Shown here one piece after another: positions 1 through 15,400 of a stretch of DNA of 64,000 nt. Every line of letters begins with the position of its first letter. Position 1 is the first letter of the stretch. The notes beneath the pieces are model-generated. The model was not told the DNA's origin. It searched no databases and was given only the letters and a program-made list of their open reading frames with translations. Made by a program: the position numbers and the translations under genes. Source of the DNA: Anarhynchus alexandrinus (lineage: Eukaryota > Chordata > Aves > Charadriiformes > Charadriidae); assembly GCA_008711295.1 (NCBI GenBank), contig VUYV01000016.1:3576101-3640100 (forward strand), written 5' to 3'.

Positions 1-420
1 CTTTCCCTCCTGTCCCCAGCAGTGATGCCACACTGCATGGGTTTAGTTTTCAGAGGACCTACAGGCAGCATGTTTTAAAGATGCTGTAGGTGTTGTGCAT
101 ATATCCAGCATCCCCCTGTTCTTAAGGTTTGCTGTCTTCTCCCAGTATATCCATTTCTGGCTCCGTATCTGCCTTGCAGATGTGAGCTAATGGTTTACAG
201 TAATCAAGGGAAGAGTTACCACCTAAGAATCTGTAACATCTGTTACAAGCCCTGCTATATGCTGTTTCAGTATTCTAGTAATGCAATTAATGGCCATATG
301 AAGTAATTCAGTCAGTAAACACTACATAGTTAAATACCAGTCTTGTGTGTATGTTTTGCCACTCTCTTGGTTCTGCTCTAACCCTGTTGCGTTTTTGTTT
401 GTTTGTTTTCTCTTATTTAG
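1..420. other. Intron of the cadherin-related gene (window edge)
   Basis: No exon was found. The stretch ends in a T-rich polypyrimidine tract and an AG acceptor at 419-420, directly before the first visible cadherin exon. Nothing else is recognised in it. Confidence 0.6.
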
Positions 421-3400
421 ATTTTGAGTGCAGCAGCCACAGATAAAGATATAGGGTACAATGCCATTATCCATTACACCATAATTGGAGAGACTTCTTC
501 ATTTCATGTTGGAGAGCTTTCTGGAAATATTACAACTCTGCAACCTCTGGACTATGAAAGTCGTTCCCAGTATACGTTTATTCTGAAAGCTTTCAATCCT
601 GGAGAGCCATCTCTGCAGGACACAGCAAACATTACAGGTAGCTCTAGTTTATCACAGAAAACTTACCTTTGTTTCCCTTAGGGAATATTTCATCATATGT
701 AATTATAAGGCATAAAGATAGCCTTCAGTAGTAATACAGGCTGCTAAAGTAAATTATCGGAAATGACTGTGTGACCTTTTAACTATAGCCAGATGAATTT
801 TTTTCTAAAAAAAAATCTTTGCCTTGTCAAAAATTAAGATTTCTCACACAAAATGACATTACTTACATCAGTGTTATCCACAAAGTTTTCTGTGGTCTTT
901 GTTGAGTACCTATTGGCATTTTGATTGAAAAGGTTTCAAAAAACACAACGCAGATCTTTTTCTGCTTATTTACAGAAAGCCTGCTTCTAGGGTGGTAAAA
1001 AAAATGTTGACGATGATTTTTAGTCCTGCTAAAATAAAAGCACTATATTGCTCTTGTTTTTTTCCTGGGGAAAAAAAAAAAATCTTTTTTTCCCCAACAC
1101 AACATAAAAAATTTCTGTGAAGTTGATATCCTAGTTTTTGGCCAGGCCTAGTTTTGATCAGTCTGATTGGAAGCATTGGTCCCATTACTTGTTGTTCTGT
1201 TATTTATGTTACTGTACACACCAGTTTCGCTAATTGTGGGCCATGACCCTACTGTGCTGGGTCACATACAAATATAAAACTAAGCAATCCTGTCTCACAG
1301 TGCTTGCAATCCAAGCCAAAGACTAGAGATACCAGATGAATATGGACACGGAAGGGAGCCCAGCAGAACAATAAGATGATATTATTCATGACAGATAGTA
1401 AAGAGAGCAGGCTGGCCAGAAATGCAGCCGTTGTGGGAAACTATTGCTTGAGCAGTAAATAATTTAATCCACAAAGGCAAGCGTTTTGAAGTACAGAAAA
1501 CAGGGTTGCCATCTGCTTTAAATTGAAACAGCTCCAACTCAGTTCAGAGGAGCTGAAGAAATAGCTTGTAACCGTTAAGAGAAACTCATGTTTACACTCA
1601 GACGTGGACCTTTTTTTCTTAGTTACTGTGGAAGATGTTAATGAAGAAGGACCCTTTTTTGACATGCCCTCATATTACCGGATCCTTCTAGACAATTCTA
1701 CAGCTGGCACAGTGGTAGTAGATATCAATGCAAGAGATGAAAGCAAAGGTTATGATGAAGGCATTTTCTACAGTATTTCAGGTATGTTAGAAAAAAATCT
1801 TACAGGTGTTTATTACTGGGGTACTTGCACACTGCTAATCTAAGGTGCTTAACAGAAGAATGAGAGATAATGGTCATAAATTGAAGTGGGAGATTCTAAC
1901 TGGATATAAGGTAGAAAAAAGTCCTCTGTGAGGATAACTAAGTGCTGGAGCAGGTGCCCACAGTGGCTATCGTTGGAGGTTTTCAGTACCTGATGGATCC
2001 AAAGCCCTGTGCAACCTGCTCTGAATTCATTCATGACCCTGCTTTGAGCCCAGAGGTTGGACTAGAGGCCTCACAAAGGCCCTTCCAGCCCAAATGATGC
2101 TGTGAAGCAGATGCAGAATCAAGACAGCGCAGGTGTCTTACTCCAAATCGCAGATACAGATTAGGCTTTCAACCCGTGTCTCTTAAATCCTGGACATATA
2201 ATTCTGTTGCTTGTCTCTGCTGGCTCCATTGAACATCTCCAACACTTGTTTTTGTCTCTTCAGGTGGAAACTCAGATGGCCTCTTTAGTCTTTCCAGTAC
2301 CACAGGAATACTCACGTTAACAAGAGATTTATCCAAACAGACTGTTCCCCTGTATTACTCCTTGATGGTCTCTGCTGCTGATTCGGGTGTGCCGCCTCTT
2401 TCAACTTCAGTAAAGGTACTAACATTTTTGCCTTAGTGCCTACTTGTGCAGTTTATTCCCCAGATTGTTTTATTCTAAACTGAGTGTAAGTACACCAGGA
2501 AATGGGTATTAGTGAGGTGAAACTATGCAAGACAAGAATCAGAATGTCAGGGTCCCACTCGTGTTTCAGGAACAGGATACAAGATGATAACAGTTATAAA
2601 GCTATGCTGCGAGAGCAATTGCCAGCACACCACCCATCTTTGTTTTGATTATTCCATTTTGGAAAAGACAGACAGAAGCTCTATACTGTGAGGGAGGAAG
2701 ATTAGAGGAGTGGAGACTTCTGTGCAAGGTCAAAGAGTGGGACAGTCAGAGGGGATGTAATGGAAGTATGTGATATAATAAACAGCAGACAGAAAATAAG
2801 GTGTTCCCGTTTATTTTCCTATAATAAAGAAAAAGTAAATTCTAAATTGAAGACTGAGAAATGTAAATATGATGAAATATTTTTTTACACAGTGCTTATA
2901 ACTGGCTGGTGATTTTTTGCCACTAAATATCACACCTTAGCAGAACTGAAAAAAAAGGACTAGAAACATGTATGGATAAAGACACGTAGAAAATTATATT
3001 CAAGAGAATCTTAAAGCATAGACTTATGAGCCATCATTCTTCACAGCATTGGACAGCAGTTGTCTGGTATCATTTAGAAATAAATTATATTTATTTTTGT
3101 GAAGCAGTAAGCATTATTTATTTATCGCCTGTCACCATTTTTCATATATAGCCAATTATAATAATTTTAAAATACTGTCCTGACAAGCTCCTGCTCTGGT
3201 CATACATTCTCCATTGGGGGAACTTGTTGCAAATACGGATTGGTACCTCTTTCTGAGAGCTGTTTAGTTAGACAAGCCATTTGAAATGTGCTGTATGCAA
3301 TGAACTGGAATCCCTCTCTACGTTTAGGAAAGCATACAGGTGAACCTGAACTGATGATGTTGCGGACATTTTTCACTAACCTTCGCTGCCTGCAAGACAC

Positions 3401-6400
3401 TAATGTGTCAAACTGCAGCTTTTTCGTACTGATAAAGTTCTGGACTTCTGCTGTTGCATACCTGAGTAGAAAAGCCTGCTAAACCTGAAAACATAACCCC
3501 TGTAAGTCATCTCCTTGTCTCTGCAGGTGTCAATAACGATAGCTCCCATCAGCATTTCATTCCCAGTGTTCTCTGAAGCAGCCTATCAGCCTGCCCCTCT
3601 GAGTGAGAAGACGCTGCCAGATACATTTGTTGTACAGATCAGTGTGCTGTATAAGGACCCTGTGATATACAGTATTGTATCTGGAGATCAAAAGGGTAAG
3701 CTCTTTATCTGAAATAACAAGAAAGAGGGTGTGCTAAACAACTAGCGCTGCAGAGCACTTCGCTCTTGGATTGTTTCTTCTCTCTCTCCTTTTGCTTTTA
3801 TCTCAGTTCTACAGCCATTAATACTGGATGTATATCAACAAGATGGACAAATTTGATATGGATCAGGTGTGGGCACACGGTTGAATTTCTGTCAGATTAG
3901 CTAAAGCCACATGATACAGAGCTGACTGCACCAGCTGTATGCTTTTTTATGTCTGCTGCAGGAAGATCAGGTGGTACCTGATCAGGCATAGAGTTACAGT
4001 GACTGGAGAAAGAACACCTCATTCAGCATAAAGGCTGCCGGTAGAAAAACTAACTCAGCAATGTTTTCTTAACAAATGTAAATGCGTATTGTAAGTTTAC
4101 ATAGGATCAACTGGATCAGGGCATTGTCATGTGTCTTTTTTTTAAAAACTGATTTTACTAAGCTGATTTTATTGTATCATCGAACACAGCCACTTTATAT
4201 TTCATTTTGTAAAATGTTTTGTATGAATTTGTGGTCCCCTTTAAGTTATTTGCAGAATTCCTCATCTTCACTAAGAACAGGACTTCATAGGAAATAAAAT
4301 AGTTTCTGGCTGAAACACGGAAAAATAGTCTCCGATTGTTTCAGAGGAAGGTGAAGATCTGACTGGGAGTGGTGGAGTGAACTGCTCCCCTTTGGTTCCC
4401 ATCTGACCTTCTGAATTACTTGTTTTTGTTAATTACAGGCCTGGATACATCTGGCATTCTCGTAAATCCACGTTGAATTTTATTTTGTTCTTTGAAGAAT
4501 ACTGTAATATACAATATTCATATACATAATGTATAGTTTGCATTGAAGGTTTTATAACTTCAGTTTTAACTAATAAAATCATAAACAGAATAATTTCTGG
4601 GTTTTTTTTTCAACAGGGTATTTCACTATCGAGTCATCCACTGGTGTCATAAGAACAAGAAAGAATTTGAAACTGGAAGATTTTCCAGTCATTTTTAATG
4701 TGAGAGCAACAGATTCATCTAATGCTAGCATATTTAATGATGTTGCTGTGAGTGTGGAAGTTATTGATGAAAATGATTTCCCTCCCGTTTTCCCATCCTC
4801 TCTACTAGAAAAAAGATTGGAAGAGGTAAGAAAACATCATCCAAACCGAATCACAAAAATAAATCCTCAAAATAATTAAAAGAAAATATATATTTTGGTG
4901 AGTATAGAAGTAAACCTGGAACTTGACATGCCTTCATTCTGTTCTGCTATATGATGTTTTAAGGTTTATTTCAAGTGGAAAATCCCAGTACACAAAGAGA
5001 ATGGTTTAGAAGTGTGGACATATTGAAGGAAAAGTGAATCTTTTACTAATAAGGGGCTCCATGAAGAAAAAACAGCCACTCCATTTTGCATATTTGTACA
5101 CAGAGAATATTCACGTGCATTCAAAATCTAGTGAATGTGCTGGGCACCTCGTAGAATCTCACTCAGCCTTTTGTAAGGGAGCTTCATACAGAGAAGTAGC
5201 AGGCAAAAGTCTCTAATTTAGCGACATTTCTCCTCTTCCTCATGTACAATCTGTTGTGATTCTTCCTGACACCAAGTAATCGTTAGCAGAAAGCAAGACA
5301 GATTTCAGTCTGTGGCTGTTATGTTATGATAGCCTACAAAAGAAGCCACAGCTTTTAATTATGCAAAAGCATCTAGCTCAACATTTCACTCTTCAATTTT
5401 CAAATAACACTTTTTGCACTTTAATCTGCTAGCTACGTTTTTAAAAAGAAGCACATTGATCATGTTTATATTTTATATAGCAAGCACCTTGACTTTGAGA
5501 TTCCCAGCTTATTCACACACATTCTCTTTAACAGCCACAGCTGATTTAAAATCTAGTCCATTTCTAACATTGAGCTAAATATAGGTTTAATTATTACACC
5601 TATTTTTAATGTTAATGCAGAAGAGTTAGAATCACATTTCTCAACCTTAAAAATTAAATTCCATGTGAAATATTTACACAGTAGGAATTACTGAATGCCC
5701 TGTTGGATCAAATAACTTCAGATCAGGTCTCAAATGGCTGTGCAAGTGAAACACTGATATTTACTGTTAATCTTAAGGCAAATAACATTTTCTAAAAGGA
5801 AAAAATAGATTATTTATTTTTAAAAGAGTAATTATTAACTAAATAGTGTTCAGAAAGAAACATGATTTTGAAGTTGAGAACAGCCATTGAGTTTCATAGG
5901 AGTAGAGGCTGTTAAACATGAATAATTCATCAACAGCAAGTCAGATGCTTGAGGTTAACATTTGGCCTGTTTGAAATCATGGTGATTTTTTTTCCTGAAG
6001 ATTGCTGCTGTAGGTGGAAGCATGGGGGAAGAAAGAGTTCTTTTCCATAAATTAGAGAAAACAAGAGATTCTCTTACTGTGCTGAACAAGTTGTATAATG
6101 TGTATGCAGTGTCTGTTACTTCCTCCTTTCACATAATTCAAGAAATCACAGCTATCCAAAGTCTCTGACAGCCTCAATCTGTTCTTCATCCACAGAATTT
6201 ACCCGCTACTCAGATTGTCCAGCTGAAAGCTCAGGATAACGATACAGGTAGAAATGGTTTCCTAACATATGGCATTCTCAGTGGAGACAGACTAAAATTC
6301 AGGATAGATGAAGCAACTGGAATTCTTTATTCCACTGTCTCCTTTGATTATGAAGAGGAACCTACAGAGTATCAGGTTTGCTTTAGATTCCTCAAGTCTT

Positions 6401-9400
6401 TCCATTATTCAGAACTCTTTATCTTTCCTTGGATAACAGGTGACACTTTTGTTTTTGTTTAGCTTGATATTGCTTGAACATTTTATGCATTGTTTTAGAA
6501 TATGGGCTTTTCAAGATGTGGTGCATTATTAAAGCAAGACACTGCCTTTAGACTATAATGAAATTCAAGCAAGGCTCATTGTTCACCTGTCCTACAAACT
6601 CTCTCAAACACTTCAGCACATAACTAACTTCACAATGACAGCTCATGTGTGCAGTGCTGTCTGTTTGCTTGAATCTGTACTGGACTGAGATCTTGCAGAT
6701 ACGATTCTCAGTTAATCTTTATTGTTGCTGCCACTGCTGGATTTTTTTTTTTTATGATCTTATTTTGGTTGAAGCAAAAATATTGGTGAATTTGTTGGTT
6801 CTATATAAAAATATTTTTTTAATTGACTAAGTACTTCTTAAGTTTTCAATAATCATTTTGAGGTGAATTCAGAATTTGACTTTACATTTCTAAGAATACT
6901 CCGAAGTTTAAAATTCACCAAAATTTTCTTAATTCTTATGCAAGTACCTCTTTGTATGATTTCTCATTACCAATAATTGTGCAACTTACAGGTTGTGATA
7001 TATGCTGAAGATGATGGAATCCCTGAGAAGAAAAGAGGCTACTGCACAGTTGTCATAAAGATCACTGATGCTAATGACTGCCTGCCTGTCTTTGATCCAG
7101 TGCCTCAATTCAGCGTGAATGAAAATGCACCTGTGGGATTCATAGTTGGAAAAATCACAGCAACAGACAGAGACACTGGAGACAATGCTTTTATTCTATA
7201 TAGCCTTACAGGTAACAAGGAATTTTCTCGCTGCACTGGAATAACTGTCACTTTGTTGTCTATACTGTTACAAACATAAATAGCATTATGTGTGTTATCT
7301 GTTAACCCTTTCCACATAAGCCAAGAAAGTTCACTTTCACCTGGCTTGGTATTTTACTAATTTATGCTCATGCAGCTTTCAAACTGATCGAGTAGAAACT
7401 TCTTTTGCAGAAACTACGAATTGTTGTGCTTTTAATCATACCCATAATTCTGTTAAAAAACAGTTTTAAAAAAAAATCTTTAGCTACTCGACTGCTGTAG
7501 CTGCCATCAGCAGGAGTAATTTTGATTAAAAAAATGCCCATAGCTTTCTTGAATGAGGAATAAGGGTCTAGGGCCTAATTCATCCCTGTCTTGTAGAACC
7601 CATTGTGTCTGCGCCAGGTGTTAAATGCTGCTAAATTAAGCCTCTCCTCAGCCTGTGCACTGTGAGCATTGCACAGCTACTAGGAGCAGATGTAAATGGT
7701 GTCACAAGTCTGTCAGGGACCTGATCCACTATCGAGGGCTGCTGGAGAGCTGTCTTCTTCACCCTTGTGCTGGACACCGTTACCACTGCAGTAGAAGTGC
7801 TACAACAGACAGCAGGTCACCTACTGTGCTAGCTCAAATCTCTGCCCTAGGCTATTAATATAAAGTGCCTTCAATTTCATTTTGCATTCATGTGCCAGCT
7901 TGTGAACTGCAGTGACTGAGAGCTCTGATTCGTGCTTCCTGTCACCTTTAACTGTGGTAGCTGATGGCATTACAGTTGAGAAGAGTACACTTTTTGCCTC
8001 TGCCCCCAAATCTGACAGAGATGAACACTTAGACCCCTTTGGACCATAAGCCTGCAGGAGTTGAAACAGTTGTTTTTGTTGTATGGACCATCAAGAGCAA
8101 TGTGTATATAGTTTATATGTTTTTAGAGTTTTATTTCCAATATGCATACAGACTTTGAGGTGACTTTGGACAAGGGTGGCCAAAACCAGTAAAAGTCACT
8201 GCCGGGTCTTTTGGCAGTTAAATTGATTTCTCATTAGATCTATGTGCCACTCAGTCCACCTTCAACAGAGACAGAATAAATTCTGTGACATCTCCTCTTA
8301 GAGATCTTGGCAGGAGCACTGTCTTGTTACAGTGCTTCATGGCTGTTAAAACCAGCAAACATGAGACTGAACATACAAAAGGTCAGAGGACTCTAAAAGT
8401 GCCTGGGAACACCTCTAATTTCCTCTAAGAGTTGCACAGGCTTGGAGGAACTTGCTTCCAGAGATTCACCCCATAACTCCAATGTCTTGTCCATCATCAC
8501 TTGCGTACCTCAAGCACTATTACTTTTTGAGTGTGACAGATGTATCTGCAAAACTTGTTAACCCATTCTGTTGGCTCACATTTCAAATGCTCATCCACTC
8601 AAAATACTTTCTGTTTTTCTTCTACATTATCTATATGCTATTTAAAAATTGTTTTAATGAGCACAAGACACAAACATACAATTCGAGTGTAGTTAATTAT
8701 GTGCTTTTAAGATGTATTCATTGATAATGCTTCTTTAAATATATCTCAGGTGGTGGAGGAAATATATTTGAAATAGATGGAATACATGGCAACATTAAGA
8801 TAAAGAACTCTCCTGACTATGAAACCATGAATAAATATGACCTTACAGTGAATGCAGTCAACAATAAATCTGCCCCTTTCCATCAGGTAAAAGACCGTTA
8901 TTGTAATGAACAGTGACTCTTCTAGTCAAAGTGGATTTTGAACTAGTGGGAGGGAGATCTATCAAAGACATTTATTGTGCAAAATAAATTAGTCACCTAA
9001 TCATGTTTAGGGCTAGACTTTTGCGACCTTTGTCCATGCTGAGTAGTATTATACCCCATAATTAGTTGAAATACGTCATAATCATGCATGGTAGAATTTG
9101 ACCCTGAATTGTTTGCAGACTAACCTGTGCTAAGCAACCAGAATTCTTGCCTACTGCTGTTAGTACTGTAAGTGCCTGATAATTTTTCACGGGAGAAAAA
9201 GTCATTTTCGCCAAATTGTTCTTGTTCTGCTGTATTTCTTTTATTTGAAAAGATATTACACACTTACCTAGCAGAACTACAACATGTGTGGTTCCCTGAA
9301 CTGCATCTAGCAGCAGCAGTAGGACATGTTGGGGTCCTAAACTCATCCTGTTCTTACTCATTCAGGCACCTTTCAAGAAGTAAAATCCTCCCACTTCTCT

Positions 9401-12400
9401 TGTATTAAAATCCTGTAGTGATCTCTGACATTGAGTTCACAAAATTAAACCTAACACAATATTTTACTACAGCATCTTCAAAGTCTAATTTATACTTTTT
9501 GTTGCATATGCAAATAACAAAAAATATCTCTAAATAAGACATTCTAAAATGCATGAAACCATTTTGTTTTCTAGGCAACTACTTATGTCACTGTTCTAGT
9601 GATTGATGTGAATGATAATGCTCCGGTATTTGCTCAGAATTCCTATTCCGCTTCTATAAACATGATTAATCCTGTAGGTGCTCATGTCATAACTGTGAGC
9701 GCTACTGACAAAGATCAGGTAAGTACTCTTGCTTGATTTTGACACTGCTTTAAGCTGCAGCCCAAATATATTTTTCTCCATTCTCTAGGCATGAAATACC
9801 AAATGTAGCAGAAAGTGAACTCTGGTTGACTAACGGCAGTGGGCACTGGAAAGTAGGACTTCTGATGCTTCTGCCTTGACACTGATGTACTCCCTGTCTT
9901 TGGGCATGTTCCTTCAGCTATATTAGCCTTAATTTTTCCCCTTAGTATACGGACTTGTACCAGTCTTTTGGAAGTATACAAGGACTGAAGCAATTTAATG
10001 TCTGAGAAGTTATTTGAACTTCTGACTTAGAAGAACCTGTAAAAGCTAAATATCACATAGCTGGCTTGAACATGGAAATGCCTGCTTTCCAAATGCCTCT
10101 GAAGTCTGGTAGCCCAGCTAATTATCTCTGTCCCCATTTTTTAAAGTAATTTTGTTTGATATGCCTGTACTGCACCCATCCAGTAATATCCAGGCACTGG
10201 CAGAGATAACCAGTAGTCAACCAAATCACCATGACTACATAACTACTAATTATATCATTTAAAAGATGAAACACCTAGAAGTGACAACAAAATAGGTGTA
10301 GCAGGTGCCTTCTTATTTCTTCATGTGTAGTTTTGGTTAAAATAGCTGCAGCTGTGGTATATTGCTGGAAATAATCTAATGGCCTCTTTTTTATCACCCT
10401 TCTCAATTATTTTATATAAAAAGTGAAATTGCTTATGAAAGTTGGCTGGAGTCTGTGAGATCTTCATTGAAACCCTCATGAAACTCATCCTTCAGATAAT
10501 ATATCTGGTCCTCTGCCATGCAGAGTGGCACTCATCCTCCCTGCGCCACCCTTTCAGGATTCTGGGGCAGAGTCCAGTACTGAAACTATTAGACTTTGTC
10601 TCTATTCCTCCCTGTTCCTGAAATAATTGTAAGTCCACAGATTACTTAGTGACAACAGACGTTCATGGTAGGGTTTGATCCTGGTGCTGCAGAGCCATGG
10701 AAGAACGGAGTGCAACGCTTTTTAGAAATACAGAGCAAAGTGCAAGAGCAAACCCTAAGGGTTTGTCAAAACGGCTTGTCTCCGGAGTGTGAAGTGATGT
10801 GCACAGAGTAAAATGTGTCCAATTCTCCTGTGGCAGGCAGGAACAGGGCTTACCCTCATAGCAGTGGGGAGGCTGTGCTTCTCCTCAAGGTGTGAAAAGG
10901 ATCCAAGGGACTTTGGCTTATTCTCATTGACATCGCACTTTTATATGATTCTCTCTCACTACTCTGACTGTCCCCCTCTATGCGTGTCCTTAACTTATTT
11001 TCATTAGGGGTTTTTTTTTCTTCACTTTTTTACTGTTTAACTGACCATCTGCTTGTGAATTTTATTCTGCTTTGTGTTTTTATCAGCACCCATCTTACCA
11101 TAGCTAACCCAAAGTTTTACTTCTCAAAATAAAGTCACCATTATTGAAATAAATTCACTAGAGACATTTAGACACTGTCAAATCTCTTGTTTCAGTGTTT
11201 ATCCTGCCCTTCAAAATGTACTCCCAGTGCAGGTAGTTTTCTTTAGTATTGCTATGGGGATTTTTTTTGATCTTGGAACAGCAAAATTCATTTGGGGGGG
11301 GGTGGGGGCTCTGCCCATTGGCTCTTTCCCCTGCTGCTGCTCTTGTGTTACAGCTTAACCACAAAGTAGCTCTGAGCCTGGTTCTCTCTAGTTATTTAAA
11401 ATGCCTCTGGCATTCTGTCCATTTAAGCATGGAAATACTGAGGTTCCAGTGAGTCTGTACTATGGGACTCGCGGCACTGAAATATTGTGGTCCTGCAAGC
11501 GAGACTTACATGAAGTTGTGTTCCTTTCATGGCAGGGGCAAAATGGCCTGATCGAGTACTACATCCTCCCTGATAAAAACTTCAGTCCGTTCTTCCTGAT
11601 AGAAGATACGAGTGAGGGGAAAATAATTATCACTGGAAACCTGTTTAGTTCTGGAGAGATCCATTTAACAGTGATGGCTAAGGACAAAGGCTCTCCATCT
11701 TTAAATGACACTGCTGTGATTACGCTTGATGTCTTTGACAACCATCCATTTGTTCCTCGGTTTAACAAGAGCGAAATGAGGTGAGGCTTTCATATTAAGT
11801 TATATAACTGATACATACTCTCCAGGTAGTGGAAAACACAGTAAAGTTGAAAGTTGAAGCTAATTTTCATATTCTTCCATGCAGAAGAAAGGACATCAGT
11901 ATTTTAAATAAAACATCCAGGAAATAAGACTATGCCAGTGATTCTGCGAATGTGATGCGAGGCATCGCCTTTTATTTCTTTATCGTGCAGCTTTTATAAG
12001 CCAGACTCTTTGTCCCTTTCCTCTTGCACACTAATAAAACATTCTTCCTTAGCCTTTACTCAAGGATAAACAAATATCTGGCTAGAAAAGTAGGGCTTGC
12101 ACTGCACTCTGAAAGTCAGTGAGCTCTAGCAAACAACTAGAGAGGAGGGGGCAGGATTTTCCCAGAATGGTCAGGGTTGGCCGGGACCTCTGGAGATCAT
12201 TTAGTCCACACAGAACTCGCTCCTAAAGAGTTAAATTTCAAAGCCTGCCAGTGCAAAAACTGCTGGGAAATTTAACACGATTTATCATTTATTTTCTATA
12301 TTAGAATTTCTGTTTTGGAAAACACAGGAGTGGATTATTTCGTTTACACTTTTGCTGTGGTTGAAACCTTAGGGAAACCAATTGATTATACAGTTGTATC

Positions 12401-15400
12401 TGGCAATGAAAAAGGTGAGTACTATTTCTCTTATGAGTTAAAATAGCTAAGATAACAGAATAACCTGTCTGTTGTGTGGCAGATGTTGCTGTATATAAAT
12501 GAGGAGATGGAGATCAAGGATTAAAACTTGTGTCATATTTTTAAAAAATGAAAGTACAGAAAGAATGTCTCAGAGCTCTTCAGCATGGACTTTTGTTAAT
12601 CTTTGGCTAAAGAGGTGCTGGTAACTTGCTAGAAAACGGGTTCCTGTAGACTTAAGTTAGGGTAATTTACAGGCTGAGGGAGCCAAAATAGAAGTTGTTA
12701 GCAAGCAGCTTCCTCCCTGCCAATCACTTTTAGTCTCATTTTCTTGCACTTGCACCTCTGTCAGGGCATCTGCCCCCCTCCAGCTTTTGCGGCTGTGCTG
12801 CAACTCCATTTGGTGCACAAAAAAAGGAAATCATTAGAACCTGAGAGAAAACTTGGAAAGCAGTGAAAAAGGAGTTGTGCAACAAGAAGCTGCAATTCTG
12901 TTTTCCAAGCATGTTGCTCCTTTACATGTTTAAGGCCTGTTTGGTCTGGGATAGGACCTCAGCTGTGGTGCCTTTGCGGCTCAGCCAGTGGAAGTGTTGC
13001 ATTTCACATTCTTAAGAGCAGAGAGGACCCATGGAAACATCCTAAGAGCAACTAAGACACAAGAGGTAGGAGGGACACAAGTGAAACGGTAGCTATAACA
13101 ACGAAGGTGCATGTTTTTCCTTTCAGGTCATTTTAGATTGGATCCAAAAACTGGTCAGCTGAAAACAGCAATTAATTTGAACTATGAGGAAGTTTCTCAG
13201 TATGTGATTTTAATTCAAGCAAATGAAAATCTCTCATCTGCCGCAGAAGTCCAGTGTTCAGGTAACTTTATCTTTTGAAGGACATTCCAACTTAAATCAG
13301 GAGCAATAAACACATCTTCTGTATATGCAACCCAATATAGGAACTGTAATTCTCTTTAACTGAAAAGTCCGATGTGAAAGATGAAAAGCTGAAGGTCAAG
13401 GTTGTGCAGAGAAAAGCAGCAGCCTTCCTCCGAGGGTGCAAACCCTCCCAGGGCCCTACTGTGGTCTCAGAAAAGAATATAATAGCTGGGCATTGGACTC
13501 AGCAGGAGCTGGAGGAACCTGCCTGCTCCTTGCTTGGTAGAGCGCAGCCACCTGGAGAGGGCTGACAGTCCTGTCACCTTTTGCCTTGAACTGCCCTGCT
13601 CTCACTGAAGCGCCGGCAGGAGTGAGAGCGAGCTCCTCTGGGCACATCCCTGCTGCCTTCCCTTTCTTCTCCCTCATCCTCACATGCAGCAGAGATACTG
13701 CTGCAAAACCACAGCCTGACCCGGCCTTTGCAAGTTGCGCTTTGCTGGTGTTGGTTGCTGCAGTTAACTTGTGTTTGTTTAACAGGTCTGTTTGCTCAAA
13801 ATGTGGCAATGCTGACAATCTTGGTGCAGGATGTAAACGAAGAGCCAGCATTTTTGAATAATGCCTACTCTGCTCGGATACCGAACTCAGTGCCGTATAA
13901 GTACCCGGTTATTACAGTTGAGGTACAGTATCTTTTTGTGCTCTTTATGAGGACAGATATCTTTTGAAAGATTAGGGGTTCTTCCACAGTTAAATTGGGT
14001 TAAAGGAGCTGTTAAATCTGCTCTTGAAAGCTTGAGACCGATTCTGCCCATCATCCTGGTTTAACATAATGCTGGTGAAGGATGGGGTGTTTAGGGAACT
14101 GTGTTCCATACCTGTCCTACCAGTGCATCTGTCAGAAGAGCTTTACGGTCTGTTCTGACTCATGCTGCTGTTATGGATTACATACTGCACAGACTACCGT
14201 TCTCTCTCTCTACTGCTAACTGCTTTGTTATCTATCAGACCCAAATGGGAAAATAATAACAAAATGGAGCAGTTCTCATCTTTTTCAAAGGCTGGTGTTA
14301 TCCCTCCATTCTAGCCTGCTCCTTTTATGCTTGCAGCTGTAGAATCCTTCAGACTTTATGGGAAATGTATTTCCCCTTTTATACTCTTGGTCTGATTCTG
14401 AGAGTTTGTACCCCACTTTATTTAGTGCAAAGAGAAAAATATGACAGCTCTATCCTAGAATATCCCAATCTTACAAACAGAAACTGCAGAGTTTAATGAT
14501 TGAAGAGCAATGTGCAGCTCCAAAGCCACAAGCTGAGTTTCACAAATTTTTCACCTTTTTTAAACCCAGGCCACAGATCCAGATTCAGGAGACAATGGAC
14601 TTCTGCTGTACAGCTTAGTGAATAATAAAATGAATGAATTTGACATCGATGAAAACACAGGGCAGATTTTTACAGTTTCTGTAGCAGGAAAGGTTGGAAC
14701 ATTTTATCTGGAAGTCCAAGCTGCAGACCAAGGCACAAGAAGACTCACAGCCCGGACAACAGTCAATGTAAGTAAGATTGCTTTTTATAGTCCTGATCTG
14801 CTTCCACCTCAAAACTCTGCATACCAGAAGGGCTAGGCTTGGGAATGACAAAAAAATTACTTAACACCATATAGTGAGACTGTCAGATACACCACTATTT
14901 ACTACATACTTTCAGGCTAGAATTACGAGGTGGTCATTTCCATTGACATATAAAAACATGTAGGCATGAAGACTGACTTTTAGAGGACAATTATTGTATT
15001 ACAGAGGGGTGGGGTTGTTTTTTTTCTTGAAAGTCAATCTAAGAGAGGTACAAATGCTTTAGAAAACCTTACATGTGATTTTTTTTTTTTATTAGGTAAC
15101 TGTTGATTCCAGTTCCAGTAACAACATGGTGGTGGTGGTACTTAATCAGACAATCAATGTTGTTGAAAAAAACACTGCTGAAGTAAAAAGGTATTTTGAA
15201 ACTGTGAAGCTTGTTCTGATATAATATCTAATGACAAATTTAGAGTGCCTTTGAGATAGGCATCTAACAGCCTACAGGGGAGGTGGTGCAGCCAGTGCCC
15301 ATGAAAAGCTAGGTCTTCAATTTGATGTAGTTCAGAATGATTTGAGGGAATTCACAGGAATCCACCAGTTTTTACCCAGTAAGGCTTTGGCCTGAGCTGA

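Noticed and set aside
13374..13861. Open frames on both strands in a GC-richer cadherin intron.
   Set aside because: They overlap the true exon 13786-13922 in the wrong frame or have no counterpart domain.
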